A DNA stretch of 64,000 nt, taken from assembly GCA_016508695.1 (NCBI GenBank), contig VNKQ01000010.1, positions 868,001 through 932,000 on the forward strand. Direction: 5' to 3'. Shown here one piece after another: positions 11,064 to 23,852 of the stretch. The notes below the pieces were generated by a model that was not told the origin of the DNA, did not search any database, and saw only the letters and a program-made list of their open reading frames with translations. The stretch comes from Hyphodiscus hymeniophilus (Eukaryota; Ascomycota; Leotiomycetes; Helotiales; Hyphodiscaceae). A program made the position numbers and the translations under genes. How positions within the stretch are numbered: position 1 is the first letter of the stretch; every line of letters begins with the position of its first letter.

Positions 11064-14000
11064 TCATGACTCGCTCTCCTTCTTATCATCAGACTTTCCT
11101 GCAGAAGCAGGTGTAGCCTTAGACAGTTCTGGCGAGTTTGCTGCCGAAGGCGGGGAGGTCGGATGGTCTGCATCACCAGATCCTATATCTGCAAGCAAGC
11201 TGTAAAGAATTAGCACATGGATCGTGTCGTGGATACGTGCAAGACATACCTGAATGCATTTGCGGAAGTAGCTGACTCTTTCTCCTTCTGTTGAGGAGGT
11301 GTGCCAGTTCTCGATGAAGCTCCTGAGTCCTCCCCCGTCCTGCTTAATGAACCACCTGGACCCATCTTCCGACCACTATTGCTTCTTGACGAAAACATTG
11401 AAGTGGGACCGAATGACATCTGTTGACTTGACGCACGATTTGCCGCGCCCTTGTTGGTCAAGCGTCGCAGGTCATCCATGCCGACGGTGTTCTTCTGGTA
11501 GTCGGGAGGAGGTTGGTTGCCATATTGATTCGAGAAGTTGCGCGAATCACCACGGCCTTGTTGCATGCGGCCTCCGCCACGTTGGTTACCTCGAGCATTC
11601 TCAGCTGCCTTCTGAGCAGCGGCAGCCTCAGCCTGCAAAACAGTTAGCAATGTCCAAAAGATGAAATAGGAATAGAATTTACCTCAAGTCTGACTTCGTC
11701 GAGTGTTTTAGGACCCTTATTGGTCTCCTTCGATAGCCAGTGCTTCTTGCGTAGGTCGACAATGTCCATTAGCATGAATCGAAGACGGCTTGGTAAGTCA
11801 GGAGTGTCGATCATTGTCTGGATACGTCCGAAGTAAACATCCATCATCGGCTTGCCCTTCTCGGTGCTATCCAAGTTGGCACCAATGGTCTTGAGAAGCT
11901 TTGTCAGAGACTCGATCTCAGCTTCATCAGGAATTCCAGTGTAGTCGACAAGCTTCTTGACACACTCGTGCATGATACGTTCCGTAAGCATGCTGAGCTT
12001 GTAGAGCTCACCAATGAATTGAACAAGACCAAGACCACGTCGCTTGGCAGCAGCAGCGATGTAGTATTCGTCTGAAAGCATAACAGCCTCTTCCGTCTTC
12101 TCTTCGCCACGCTCGCCTTCCGGCTTGTCTGGGAGGTCCATCTTCCAGCCACGCTCGAACTCTTCTTGACATCTATTGAGCAGGTACTTTCGGAAAAGGT
12201 TACCACCAGAGACGATGTTACCGTTTTTGTCAAGAATGCTCTCATCCTTGATGTCGGGGCTCATAGTTTCTAGCATACGCTTGCAAAATTTAGCATACAT
12301 AGAAGCCCAATGAGCTTCGTCAGTAGCCTTCTCAAAGGTAAGTTGAATGACTTGTCGAAGGGTACGCCCATCTGCTTCATCCTTAGATTGGGCAGCAATG
12401 GTGAGGATTTGGTCGGCAATCTTGTCGAACTTCTCCGGAGTCATCTTGTTCAAAGCAGCCTTCACCTTTCGTTGAACCATATCTGGATCCATGTGACCAG
12501 CAGCTCCAGAGGCGCCCGGGGTTGGGCCAGCGGCACCAGTTGCAGACTGGCTTGCACCAATGCTGCGGGGCTTCCAACCCTTGTCGGAGACTTGGATAGG
12601 CTTCAGATCCATACCGGCAGTAAGCGGCATAGTCTTGGCAGCTTGTGCTTCCTGCTTAGCGTTGCTTGCTTGATAACCATCACGCTTGCTTCCACCGCCA
12701 CGCTGTGATCTGCTTTGTTGACGGGGAGAGTGTGGCATGTTGTTCATGGCAGAACTTGATGGTGTACGCGCCATGGAGCTACCACCGGGGAATGATCCAC
12801 CAGGACGGTTGAACGAAGCCATTGGATTGATTGCAGGACGAGGCATTGCGCCTTGTGACATGGCGAATCGTTGGTCAGATGTTGTGCCAGGTGGGAGTGT
12901 CTTACCACCAACAGCACCAAACGATCCCATAGCAAAAGCTCCTGGTGGTTGTCGGTTTGAGCCTCGTGGGCCCATACCACCAGGAGTTCTTGTCGAAGCT
13001 GAACGAGCAGAGCCTGCCTCACCATCCCCGATGAGAGCCTTGATTTGAGACTCGAATTCCATCGACGGTTTCTCAGTGAACACCTTCTGAAACTGTAGTA
13101 GAAATTCTTTGTCGTATTTGAAGCTCTTGCCTTTGGTAGTAACAGCAGAGTTGAGTGCAGGATTGGGTGAACTGATATTTGGAGGGTAGATGGATGAGTT
13201 CAAGACAGTCAAAAAGCGAGCTGACTTGAGTGATTGGAGTGCGGCACTGGGTTGAGGTGGTTCGACAGGTTTAGTGTTGAGTGGCGCGAGATTGAGCGCG
13301 GCTGGCTTGCCACGTTTCTCGGTCGAAGAGACCTTGGGAGGTGGGCCCATGGAATCATCTGAAGCGGGCGTAGAAGTACCACTTTCGGTACCAAGTGTGA
13401 GATTCGATAGCTTGGACGCAAGAGTGCTCGGAGTTGTTGGAGCATTTTTGTCATCTTCTTTCGTCTCCTTTTTCTCATTGTCAGTCCCCAATTCCTTGGC
13501 CTCGGCTTCAGCACGCTTTCTTTCCTTCTCATCTTCCAAACGTTCCATCTCACGTTCAGCCTCTCGAAGCTTGCGATCTTCCTCAGCCGCATTGGCCTTT
13601 CTCTGTTCCGCAGCTGCTTCGTCGGCTATCTTCTTCTCCGCGGCACGCTTCTTGGATATCTCCGCTAGTCTTCTCTCCTCCTCGGCCTCAGCCTCTTCAA
13701 TCTCTCGGATTTGGCGCTCAAGCTCATCGTCCTCGTCCTTCTTGCGCTTCTCCTCGGCGGCCTTAGCATCGAGTTCTTCCTTGGCCTTGGCTTCTTCTTT
13801 AGCCTTGGCCTCTTCCTTTGCCTTGGCCGCTTCCTTTGCCTTTGCTACCTCCTTTGCTTTGGCATCTTCCTTTGCCTTTTCTTCGTCCTTCAATTTCGCC
13901 TCGGCAGCGGCCTTAGCAGCCTCGTCAGCCTTTGCCTGGGAATCAATGCTCTTCTCAGACTCGGCAGCTTTCTTGACCTTCTCCATCATCTCAAGGCGCA

Positions 14001-16124
14001 CCTGCTCAGAGGTCTTGCCAGTGGTGGCGCTGCTGTCTGTACGGTTATGAAGAGGCGTCGAAGGTTTCGGAGGAGGGGTAGGAGTAGAAGCAATAACAGG
14101 AGGTGTTCGGGTCCGATCTCGAGGGGCTGGCGACGCAGGAGCTTTAAAGCTTTCTAGATCCAGTGTTCCTCCATCTGGTGTCTTAATCTGAATGGCAGCG
14201 CTCTTCCGAGCTCTTGTGAAGGCTGGCGAAACAGCAGCTGGCTTGGGTTGAGGTGTATGGGCACTGGAGACAGATGGGGTCATTGAAGGAGTGCCTGGTT
14301 GGCCGCCCATGCTCGAAGCAGGTCGTTCCGACATTTGAGAGGAGTTCCTGGACATCGGTTGTGTTTGAGCGCCATATTGTCCTGGGATATATGCGTTGGG
14401 TTGGTTGAAGTTGGGCTGAGGGGATTGAGGTGGACCGTTCATATATCCCATCTGACTCATCTGAGGATATACGTATGGAGCCTGTTGCATTTGCATTGGC
14501 ATCTGCATACGATTATCGAACTGTGGAGGGTAGCCTGGATACTGCTGCTGCTGCTGCATTGTCAGAAATTGCTCAAAGCCACCACCTTCTGGTGAAATGT
14601 CCATCGTGATAATGCTCTTCGCATGTCTCTGTGGATACGAAATGAGAGGAGGGAAAGTAGGAGGGGGAATAGGAGGTGGAAGAGGGGGAAGAGGTGCTCG
14701 GTCATGATGGTCAGATGAAGATGGCCGGCGCTCCAAAGGTGCTGAGGACGTTGGCTCATTGCCCTTATTGATATGAGGCAGATGACCTGGCCCAGAACCT
14801 TTGGAAGACATTGACTCCATACTCATTTCATTCAGACCATAACTTTCACGACCATGAGGCATTTGATCATTGGCTGTATAGTAGTGACCAAAGTGCTCTT
14901 TCGAACGCTCCTTTGATCCATGGCCGTTGGAGAACTTCTCGTTGTTTGACCATATTTTGCCTTTGCCACCTTTTTCGAAAGATGCGCCTTGGAGGTTGAA
15001 AGTAGAAGAGGGGTGGGTTACATGCGGCGCTTGCATCTGTGGCTGATAGTAGTTGTTGTACTGCTGGTTTGCCATTGGCATCGCTTGGCCCATATTGGGT
15101 GTGCCGGGAATCGAGTTTGTTAACGCAGGACTGCGAGCAGCTTGATGGGGCGAGTTCGGGAACTGGTTCATGGGACGACCTTGACCCTGGAAAGGAGGTG
15201 CCATCGCACCACCGCGACCTTGGCCTGGTCCGTTTCTGAAATTAGTACTTGGTGGAGGATAGCCCATATTCGGTTGGAACTGTGGGTTGAAGTTCCCACG
15301 CCCCCGTCCACCTTGAGGCGGGAATCCGCCACGTCCCGCACCTTGGTTGCTGGCATCGCTGTGAGTGGATTGCGAGGACTCCCTCCGAAGATGTGCAGTT
15401 TGACTGCCTGTGGCATGAGGACCTTGAGTTCCAGAGGCTTGTCGCATATGACGCTGTAACATATCAGTACGCGATGTCGTGAAAGGGGGAGAAGGATGCA
15501 TCTTACATCGCCATCGCCACCGAGACTACCAAAAGTAACGCTGTTGCCTTGTTGTGCTAAGCCAGATGGTGGTCTTCCACCACTTGCAGCTGGTTGTGGG
15601 ATAGGAGAAGGTGATTGTGCCGGAGAAGAGACTCTGGGATTGCCTGGAATTGACATGGGAGCAGACCCGGTAGATTGGGCTAGTTGCGGCGTGCTGTGAG
15701 AAGTAGCTGGAGAATCTGTGATAGAACCAAACTGAATTCCACCCTTTGATCCACCAACTGGGCCTCCATTCGCACCATAACTATTGGGACCGTTTGCTAT
15801 GGTTACAGAGGGCTTCCGGCTGTGGTCGCCTGAGCCTCCATTGGTGGAACTGCCATGCGCAACCGCAGGAGCAGAGACTGCCGGCACAGCGGGAGGAATT
15901 GAGGATCTACCATTCACTGGTGAAATAGAAGATGATTTTCCATGCTGCTGTACCGGCGCAGAACCTCCGATAGCCACTGCGGGTGATGGGGAGGAGCCCG
16001 TCGCGATCGGTGGCGACGAGACTGCCTTCTTCGCGGTGGAAGCGTACGACAGAGCCGACTGCGACGCGCTGGTGGTGTTTGAGGCCTGGCTTGGGGTTGG
16101 TGTTTGTTGGGAAACAGAAGTCAT
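11064..16124 (-). CDS. TIF4631: Translation initiation factor eIF4G
   Basis: Cytoplasmic scaffold that links cap-binding eIF4E, the helicase eIF4A and poly(A)-binding protein. Four exons: 15507-16124, 11683-15453, 11250-11632 and 11064-11199; 1635 aa. The introns are 53, 50 and 50 nt. A long low-complexity Ser/Pro/Gln/Gly N-terminus (1-~700) has several RGG/GRG patches and a short Gln run. A highly charged helix (~690-900) contains tandem AKAKEE units. The eIF4E-binding motif YDKEFLL lies near residue 985, and the MIF4G HEAT domain spans about 1197-1450 (starting around VQRKVKAALNKM). The tail is RGG-rich and ends acidic. The start is the first ATG of a long frame. The gene symbol is by analogy with yeast. 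Confidence 0.97.
13760..13915 (-). repeat. Tandem AKAKEE codon repeat inside eIF4G
   Basis: Imperfect 18-nt units encode AKAKE followed by E, A, V or D, roughly six times. They sit within a Lys/Glu/Ala-rich stretch predicted to be one long charged helix. Confidence 0.75.
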
Positions 16125-18795
16125 AGGGTGGATTGATGGAGTTGACTTCGTGTGTTGGTATGGGGATGGAGAGGATGACGTATCACGCCAGACACTTGTA
16201 TTAAGACTACCTTCGCAGAAGGCGTCGGGATGTGACTGTCGAAGGAGAGAGTGGAGATGTGTCGAGATGGTCGAATTTAATCGCTTCTCTCAAACAGGGT
16301 GACCGTTGAGGCACTCGTGATGGTCGGGGATTCAAGGAGTGTGTTGCAGCGATTTCGTCGAGGCGAATGCGTGCGATGTATTATGCCGATTACTGTGAAA
16401 GTATCGAGGGAGCCTCCTGTCGCGAGAAGTCTTCTATAGAGATAGAAGATGCCGCCGGAGAGGTAAGGTTGTGTTTGTTCGGGTTCCTTGATGAGGAAGT
16501 ATGATTAGGTGAAGGAGATTTGAAGTTTTTCGAGGAAGAATTCTGTGGACTAACGGCGCACGGATCGATTATTACATTCACCTTTCTGGTATGGAATCAC
16601 GTGCGGCTGTGACCAAGGGTAAAAGGTAGAGGATATGATATTCGACTGACTCCCTACTAGTGGCAACCACCATATTGAACGGGCCATAATGTAAATTGAC
16701 TGGGCACGGCTGTGCACGTAAGGGAGGCAGATGGACAGGGGCAGTCGGGAGAGAAGGTGAATCGCAGCCAGCGGTGATTGGACAAAAGTTTGTCATTCTT
16801 GATTTCTTTTACAGTGTTTTCTTTTCCCCATCTAGAGTCTCCCGATTCTGGTCCCTTGGGAAGGAGCAGGGAGCGTATGAGTTATCCCGGATTGACACAG
16901 TCACTCTGTGAGTCTTTTTCATTTCTTGTCTAGTCAGTCCGTATTCCTTTCTTGTCCGTACGATCCGAACTACGCCGGCTTACTTCTGTGAGTACAAAGG
17001 AAGTTTGACCCCAAAAAAGGCGAAATGCAATCCAAGGGCAGGGCACTTCAAACGCGCTACAGTAGGATGGGGCATCGGGGCGCTGGTGAACCCCTTGTTC
17101 CGCTGAGGTCAGCGCCCTGGACTTTGTGTTCTATCTCCGTCCCAACCCGCAGACTGTAGCCAGTCCATATCCCAATAGATACTTCTATTCTGGACGCACG
17201 CAGAACCGGCAAATGCTTTGGAGTTCCAGATAACTAATTGTGGTCGGAAGAGAATCTCTAAATTCATAGAACTCAGTCATCACCAGCGCTATTTTCCGCC
17301 ACGGTGACTCAAAAAAAAGCCCTGTTTTCTGGATCACCACCTCCTGAACCTCTCAGCCTCTTGCGATGGACTTTCTGGGTTGTTGTCTGTGGCACTTACG
17401 ACGCTCGATGCCCAATCCGCCCCCTCCCGACCCAGGAAGCCTCGAGGCAAGAGCCTCGACCAACTGCGTATCTACTGTACGAAATAGAACACGGATATCA
17501 GTAATGACTGGCTGAGCCATGCGTTAAAATCCTTCTGAGACTTCGGGATTCGTCCACCAGCTTAGGTATGTCGAACGTCGCAGGGTGACTCCAGAGCCAG
17601 CCGTTACACTACTGTACTGTTCACAGGCAGCCAGCCCCTTTTCCATCAGCCTATTGTCCCCCAGCGGGCGACCGAAATCCAATCCTAAAATACGCCAAAA
17701 AGCCGGAAACCCAACAGCCACCACCCCTACGACAAACACGAAATCCCCAAACATGGAAATGGAAAATCCAAAATGCAGACATTGCCGTACTGATACAAAC
17801 GCTCTGACACATTCTGCCTGGAGTTCGCCTTACGTGCATTCTGCACGACAAACACCAACCCAAAGAAAGAAGGTCCGCATGCGGCGCATCTGCGCCCCGA
17901 TAGCAGATACGACTCTGATTCTGCGGCTTCTAATGCATGCCATTCCATGCGTAGTGACGACAGTGAGGTCCGATTTTTCTCTTGGCCATGGGCTGAGCTG
18001 CTGTGCGAAGGATTGATTGATTATTGGTGTGCTGCGAGTACCCGGGTACAATATATGTAGGACGAGTATTCCGTATGATTAGACCGCCCGCCTCTTGGTT
18101 GCACTCTTCGTGAATGTATTGCCTGATGGGCAATCTGCCTGAAATGAGGAGAGCAGATGTGCTTCTTTTGTTCTGGAAGCCTCAGGGAAGCGATCCTTGT
18201 ATGCGATGTAGTGCGATCAGCGTGCATCGAATACAGTGGACATTGCCTAACGCCGTATAAAACTGCTACGGATATCCTTCTGATTCCTCACACATTTTAC
18301 TATCGAGGTAACTTGAGATATCTAGTCTTCGACATCATGTGTGTGATTGGCAGACATATCGGCTCCAGACGTTTGAGTAAGTAAGTCGTTACATAGATCC
18401 CTAAATTCCCAATCGTCCATCCATTAGAGGGACTCCGCATCTATCAGGCAATCGATCTCACATAACACGTTGAAAAGTTCCCCATCTTGATTGTGACTCT
18501 GTATCCCTTTTATTTCTCCATTATTTCCTCTTCTCAATGTTCTCCATTACATTCTACTCCAGTTCATACGTAACTCGAGACTTGATATTTCAAAAAGGGG
18601 CTTGCAAACGTGACGTCGCTCTCGGCTCACAAAATGAACTTTCTTTCCTCCGGGCGCCGAGACCACGCAATAAACCCCCAGCCAGTGCTCTTATTTACAT
18701 TGCCTTTCCCAATTATATCCAATGGATTCTCAGACCAATCTTTTCTTCCGCTCATTTAACACCAAAGAGGGCGAATTTGAACTTCAACCTCAGCA
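16125..18795. other. Divergent intergenic region (eIF4G / Zn2Cys6 factor)
   Basis: 2.7 kb holding the promoters of both genes. Open frames here, such as one around 17585-18016 (+), lack domains, splice logic or family resemblance and were not called. No repeat or RNA gene was recognised. Confidence 0.5.
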
Positions 18796-21339
18796 ATGCA
18801 AGAGCAGTCTCAAGCTTCGGCCCTGGAAGCTGAACGAGTGGAACAACTTGGATCGAGTTCTTCTGATGTCAAAAAGTACTCGTGTATTTCATGTCGCCAA
18901 CGTAAAATCAGGTGTGACCGTCGAATCCCTTGCTCCAATTGTACCAAGGCATCCAGGCCATGCAATTTTGTCGATCCTGTGCGCGGCAAGCGGAAGAAGA
19001 GGACCGCGACCAAAGAAGGTCTTCATGCCAAATTGAGACGGTATGAGGAGCTTTTGAGGTCATACGGAGCAGATATTGAGCCGTCTGAAAGTGGAACCAA
19101 CAACTTTTCGGATGCGGAGTCGGTGTCTGAGCATGATGTTCATATGGCTGAAGGAGATGCCGAGTCGGCGAAGATGAGCGCCAGCAGTCCCTTTACCTTT
19201 GACGAGACTAAGACAAAGCTTATATCCAAGAACGGGTCCTCAAGATATTTCGATACGTATGTCTCTTTTGCTGTCTTCCACAGCTGTGGTCGAGGCTCAC
19301 TGACCGAACTTCTTCTAGTGGTCTATGGCCCAACTTGGGAGACGAGGTATGTCGGGACTTCGCCGAGATACTTTCCCCATATCTGACAATGATCAGTTCC
19401 ACCACCCGGTGGAAGAAGGCATTTCTGGAAGCCTGGATACGTCCACAGTTCAGGAATCCGACTATCTTGATAACTCACCTCAAGAAAGCGAGCTTGTGCT
19501 AGGCAACACCCCCAAGAACGCAGATCTTGCAACCTTGCACTTCCCATTGCATATTTTGGAAGCATTGCTTGAAATATACCGCGTTAGAGTGGATCCTCTA
19601 ATGAAGTTCTTGCATCTTCCTACATTATGGCCGGTCATGAGACATTCTCTTGAGGATGGCCAGGAATTGTCGAAAAGTTTCACTGCAATCGTTTTCTCAA
19701 TCTATTTCACGACAATTACCTCTTTGGAAGAAAATGAATGCTTCAGCCTTCTTGGAGAACAAAAGTCCACCCTCGCTATTCGATATAAGACGGCAGCTCG
19801 TCAAGCATTGATCAATGCGGACTTTCTCAAATCGTCTAGTTTGATGACTCTTCAGGCCTATGCAACATTCCTTGTGAGTATCATAAGTCGATAAACATTC
19901 TCGGCTCATTTCGAGATATGGCTGACTTTATTAGATGGGGATGAGAGGTCACATGGAAACAACCTCGATGTACATCTTATCAGGTATCTTGTAATGCATA
20001 TTTCGCAGTCGTCTGACTGACCACTGGTGCAGGCATTGCCGTGCGTCTTGCGCGTAGGATGGGCCTTCATCGCGATGGTACAATGCTTGGGCTTCCCATG
20101 TTCGAAACCGAGATGCGGAGACGGTTATGGTGGCATATTGTTCAAGTCGATTGGCAGACCTCTGATCACTCTGGCACGAAAGCGTCCATGGACCTGTTTG
20201 TCAGCGATGCCAAGAATCCTCTGAATATCGAAGACGAGGATATCGGCCCAGATATGGTAAACCCACCGCCGGAGCGTACAGGTATCACGTCCCTTGTGTT
20301 GTTGCTCTTAAGATGCGATATCATGGAATTCCTGCGCCAAATCGCACCACAGCTTTCCACGGATATTGGATCTCCGTTGCCAGGATGGAGCAACCTCACC
20401 TCCACCAGCGTCCCGATCTCTGACAAAGAGAACATGATAAATCAGATGGAGGACATGCTCGAACGAAAATATCTCCGATACTATGATCCGTCGAACTCTC
20501 TCCATTACTTTTCGTCTATACTGGCCAGATCATCGATATGCAAGATGAAGCTACTTGCTCACAACCCACGACAATACGCCAATAGCGGTGCCAAAGTCCC
20601 TCAGAGGTCGCGCGATATCCTTTTTGCAAATGCAACGAAGATGCTGGAGTATGCAAGCTTGTCGCTCAGCAATGAAAACCTCAAAAAGTTCACGTGGCAA
20701 GTCAGCACAGGCTACCTCTGGGATACCCTCCACTGTGTGCTTGTTGAAGTCAGAGAGCGCAAAACAGGACCGCAAGGTGCGTATTCCTGATCATATTCTT
20801 CCAGCTTAATATTGTGGGAATGACGCTCCATGCTCAAATTGCCACCACTCCTGGCTCAGCGGGGTATTCCCAACATATCCTCAAAAAAATAATGCTGACA
20901 CGAACATCTTTTCTCAGTCGATCGTGCATGGCAACTCATCGGCGCGGTGTTCATGAATTACCCCCAGATATTCGCAGAGACGACCGACGCTCTTTACGCT
21001 GCGCTGGGTAACTGGACTCTGACGGTCTGGGACGAAGTTTCCGCTGCGAGGAGCACGGAGCGCCTTCCAGAATCACCGACGCCCGAGTTCATCGTCGCAC
21101 TTCGTCGCTGCCGTAGACCAACGGCAGAGAAATCACTCAAGTCAGATGCCGCAACAGACTCTGGCCAACCTGGAAACACGCAAGGCTACGGCGAGGTACC
21201 ATCTCTGGGATACGACGGGAACCAATCTGCCAATCTCGAAATGACAGACATGTATGATTTCCCAAACCTGCTCTCTTTTGAGATGGAGCCGGATGAGTGG
21301 ATGCAATGGGAACGACTACTCTCCGGGCAGACACTTTAG
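18796..21339 (+). CDS. Zn2Cys6 (Gal4-type) transcription factor with fungal-specific TF domain
   Basis: Nuclear DNA-binding regulator with unknown targets. Six exons: 18796-19256, 19319-19346, 19397-19873, 19935-19983, 20033-20776 and 20918-21339; 2181 nt, 726 aa. The zinc cluster has Cys at 30, 33, 40, 46, 49 and 56 (C-X2-C-X6-C-X5-C-X2-C-X6-C). A basic linker rich in KRKKR follows, then a short heptad-like LRRYEELLRSY. The middle-homology region carries ARRMGLHRDG and ETEMRRRLWWHIVQVD, hallmarks of the fungal_trans domain. Two exons are very short (28 and 49 nt). No neighbouring biosynthetic cluster hints at a target pathway. Confidence 0.94.
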
Positions 21340-22118
21340 CTTGTAAGAGCTTGAAGTTTTGAGAAGGCGCGAAATAAGGCCAGATGGATTTGCGAAATTG
21401 TTCGATATTGTTGCAAACTCACAAGTACAATTCACCCTGCTTCCACTCGACTGTACTTCATACAGTCCGACCGACTGGAACCGGTAAATAGATCTTCTTA
21501 TGCCATTTGGGAAAGTAAGACTCGATGTGAGAGGTGACTAGGGTGTTCAGCTGTTCACATGCTTGTCAGCACTCGTCGATTTCGAGGCCGTTACTGCATC
21601 CAAGCAAAGCGACCGTGTAAGGGAAGTAAATTTGAGGAGCGTTAGGGAAGTCATGTATATGTTACTGGACGGAGACTTTGCCAGGTGGGCAATTTGTCAG
21701 AGAGTGGAAGCACATTTTCTCATATCCGAGACAAGAGCATAGAGGATGAATGCAAATATATTGACCAGACATCACATATACAACGCGACCGATGCCTTAG
21801 TTCCAATGCCCATAGTGAAGGATGACCACAACGCCACATCATTCCGATCAGCCAACCTTTATCCACGTTTCATATCCCACACGAGCAATGCAGTGAACCA
21901 GTAACGCTAATGCAACAACAAGGTAAAGGAATCCCTGAGATCTGGTAACCTCACGTCCTTCTCATCTGCCAATCAGATGGAGCAGGTGGAAGGTTGGAGC
22001 TCTGCGCTCCCCAAAACGTAACCCAGACGCTAAACAACAGCATTATAAAGCTCAATCCAACGACGGCTAGTCAGGCTACATTGCAACTAGAGCCTTGATG
22101 CCTGTGGATAGTTAGCTA
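21340..22118. other. Convergent intergenic region
   Basis: 779 bp between two 3' ends. No gene, repeat or RNA recognised. Confidence 0.5.
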
Positions 22119-23852
22119 CTAGTTTGACATTCTCAATGTTGTGGTGTTTATTCTTGGGCAACTAAGGGAGGAAAGAACATACCATCTCTGCGCCTCCAGC
22201 TCTGCAATCCAACCCGCACACATCTTCAGCCTTTCCCTTACGCTAGACGTAGCAAGTAGTTTATACTTCTCAGCGTCAGCCGTGGGCAGCACGCTCGCGA
22301 ACCACCAAGGAAATAGTGCCGGGTCATCAGGCGGTTCGCCGTAAGCTTGAAACACTCTTTGGTGTAACCACGGCGCACTTTGCTCTCTCATCTTCTTCAC
22401 AAAAGAGCTGCCAATAATCATGAGATCTTGAGTAGACATCGTGTTGAAGTCGAGGGTTGTGGGAGGTGAAGTAGGGTTCGAGTGATGAGGAGGGGCTCCG
22501 AAATGGTCTTCTGCAGAGAAATGACGGGACGGGGAAGAAGACGATGTCTCAGATGCTTCGAGGGCTTCTTCTTCTGCTATACCTATGTCGTCTATCCTTT
22601 CTAATTTGCCGACTGTATAGCCGTCGAAAGTTCCATGGCGAAGCACCCGGAAGCGGGAGAACCCAACTGTTTCAATCAGGCTGCGTCCGTCGGGCATGAG
22701 ATGTATGTTTACGATGTGAAGTAAAGTTCCGTATTGATAGAAATGGACGTTTCCTAAATCTCCTTGTGATTCTCGAGCTGGATTATGGAGGACCATGCCA
22801 AATTTTCGATTCCCGCTTTCGATGGCTCGTCGAATCATCAGTCGGTATCGAGGTTCAAAAATATGAAGGAATGTCGGTGTGTGAGGGAAGGAGAGCGTGC
22901 AAACAAATAATGGAGTATCCAGCTCCCCTAATCCCTTCCCATCTTCCAGACTTGCAGCCTCAATGCGCGCAGCTAGTGCCTCGGGATAGAGTCCGTTTAA
23001 AAGTTTGGTGAGAAGTGCGTTAGACGGTGCTTGCTTTGCACTTACTCCTGGCACAATGGCCATTGCCCTCCGACAAATAGGACAGAGATTCGAGTGATCC
23101 AGTACCCGATGGACACATTTCCGACAGAATGTGTGCCCGCAGGCGGTAGTTAGAGGATCCAAGAATAGCCCGTAACAAACCTGGCAGTCCAACTCTGACC
23201 TCGTCGCCTCCTTGATATGTTCCAACACCGCAATATCCACCACCTCCAAGCTGTCGCTGCTAGGTGTAGAAGCAGTATAAGCGATCTCGGAATCGTAAGC
23301 CAGTAACCCCTCCTCTGCCATTGTGTACGTGGCCACGAGCAATCCACATGGAAAGACACGGACTCTTGGCTCTTCATCTCGCAAAGAAGCGACTCCAGCA
23401 ATAGCCCATTTGTCCCTCTCTTCCACCTGCAGCACAATCTGTGACGCTGCGGGTGTATTCCGATACGAATCTACTTCCCTCTTTACCACTTCCAGTATCT
23501 TGTTTGTCGCAACATCCAAACTGCAATCACCCACCGCATGATCTTTCCTACACCCAGAAAACGGACACGTGAACCCTTGTAACCTATTCGCTGTTGCGGG
23601 ATATGATATATTCGTTCGCAGATGGAGTTCCGGTATGCATCTCTTGCAAAGAGTGACCCCGCAAGGTAGGGTGACCGGATCTTTTAGCGGGTAAGAGCAT
23701 TGCGAACATTGAATGAGCCTCACAATCTTCCTAGCATCTTTGGATGCATTTAGAGGACCGATCGGCGAAGGAGGCTCGACGGGGGGAGTATTCGCGGCTT
23801 TGGAGAAGGTAGAGTGGAGGGGAAGAGCAGTATCGAGTGGGCGGGAGGACAT
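22119..23852 (-). CDS. LON-substrate-domain and RING-finger protein (LONRF / CrgA-like)
   Basis: Probable E3 ubiquitin ligase; Mucor CrgA, of this architecture, represses carotenogenesis (family knowledge). Single exon; the ATG is at 23852 (an upstream TTG is not a start), giving 577 aa. The first zinc-binding region (~48-110) starts CSQC, LPCGVTLCKRC and continues with CPFSGC. A classic C3HC4 RING (~222-261) reads CQVC...CGHTFCRKC...CPIC. The Lon N-terminal (LAN) substrate-binding domain (~310-530) contains LSFPHTPTFLHIFEPRYR and GFSRFRV. No AAA+ or protease domain is present, so this is not a Lon protease. The last residues after AQRW are poorly conserved in type, so a terminal intron cannot be excluded. 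Confidence 0.92.
   Translation of the reverse strand: MSSRPLDTALPLHSTFSKAANTPPVEPPSPIGPLNASKDARKIVRLIQCSQCSYPLKDPVTLPCGVTLCKRCIPELHLRTNISYPATANRLQGFTCPFSGCRKDHAVGDCSLDVATNKILEVVKREVDSYRNTPAASQIVLQVEERDKWAIAGVASLRDEEPRVRVFPCGLLVATYTMAEEGLLAYDSEIAYTASTPSSDSLEVVDIAVLEHIKEATRSELDCQVCYGLFLDPLTTACGHTFCRKCVHRVLDHSNLCPICRRAMAIVPGVSAKQAPSNALLTKLLNGLYPEALAARIEAASLEDGKGLGELDTPLFVCTLSFPHTPTFLHIFEPRYRLMIRRAIESGNRKFGMVLHNPARESQGDLGNVHFYQYGTLLHIVNIHLMPDGRSLIETVGFSRFRVLRHGTFDGYTVGKLERIDDIGIAEEEALEASETSSSSPSRHFSAEDHFGAPPHHSNPTSPPTTLDFNTMSTQDLMIIGSSFVKKMREQSAPWLHQRVFQAYGEPPDDPALFPWWFASVLPTADAEKYKLLATSSVRERLKMCAGWIAELEAQRWYVLSSLSCPRINTTTLRMSN

Noticed and set aside
17585..18016. 143-codon plus-strand frame with several Cys, upstream of the Zn2Cys6 gene.
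   Set aside because: No family resemblance, no signal peptide, and comparable frames are open on the other strand.
22119..23852. ATP-dependent Lon protease.
   Set aside because: Only the Lon substrate-binding domain is present; the AAA+ and protease domains are absent and two zinc/RING regions precede it.
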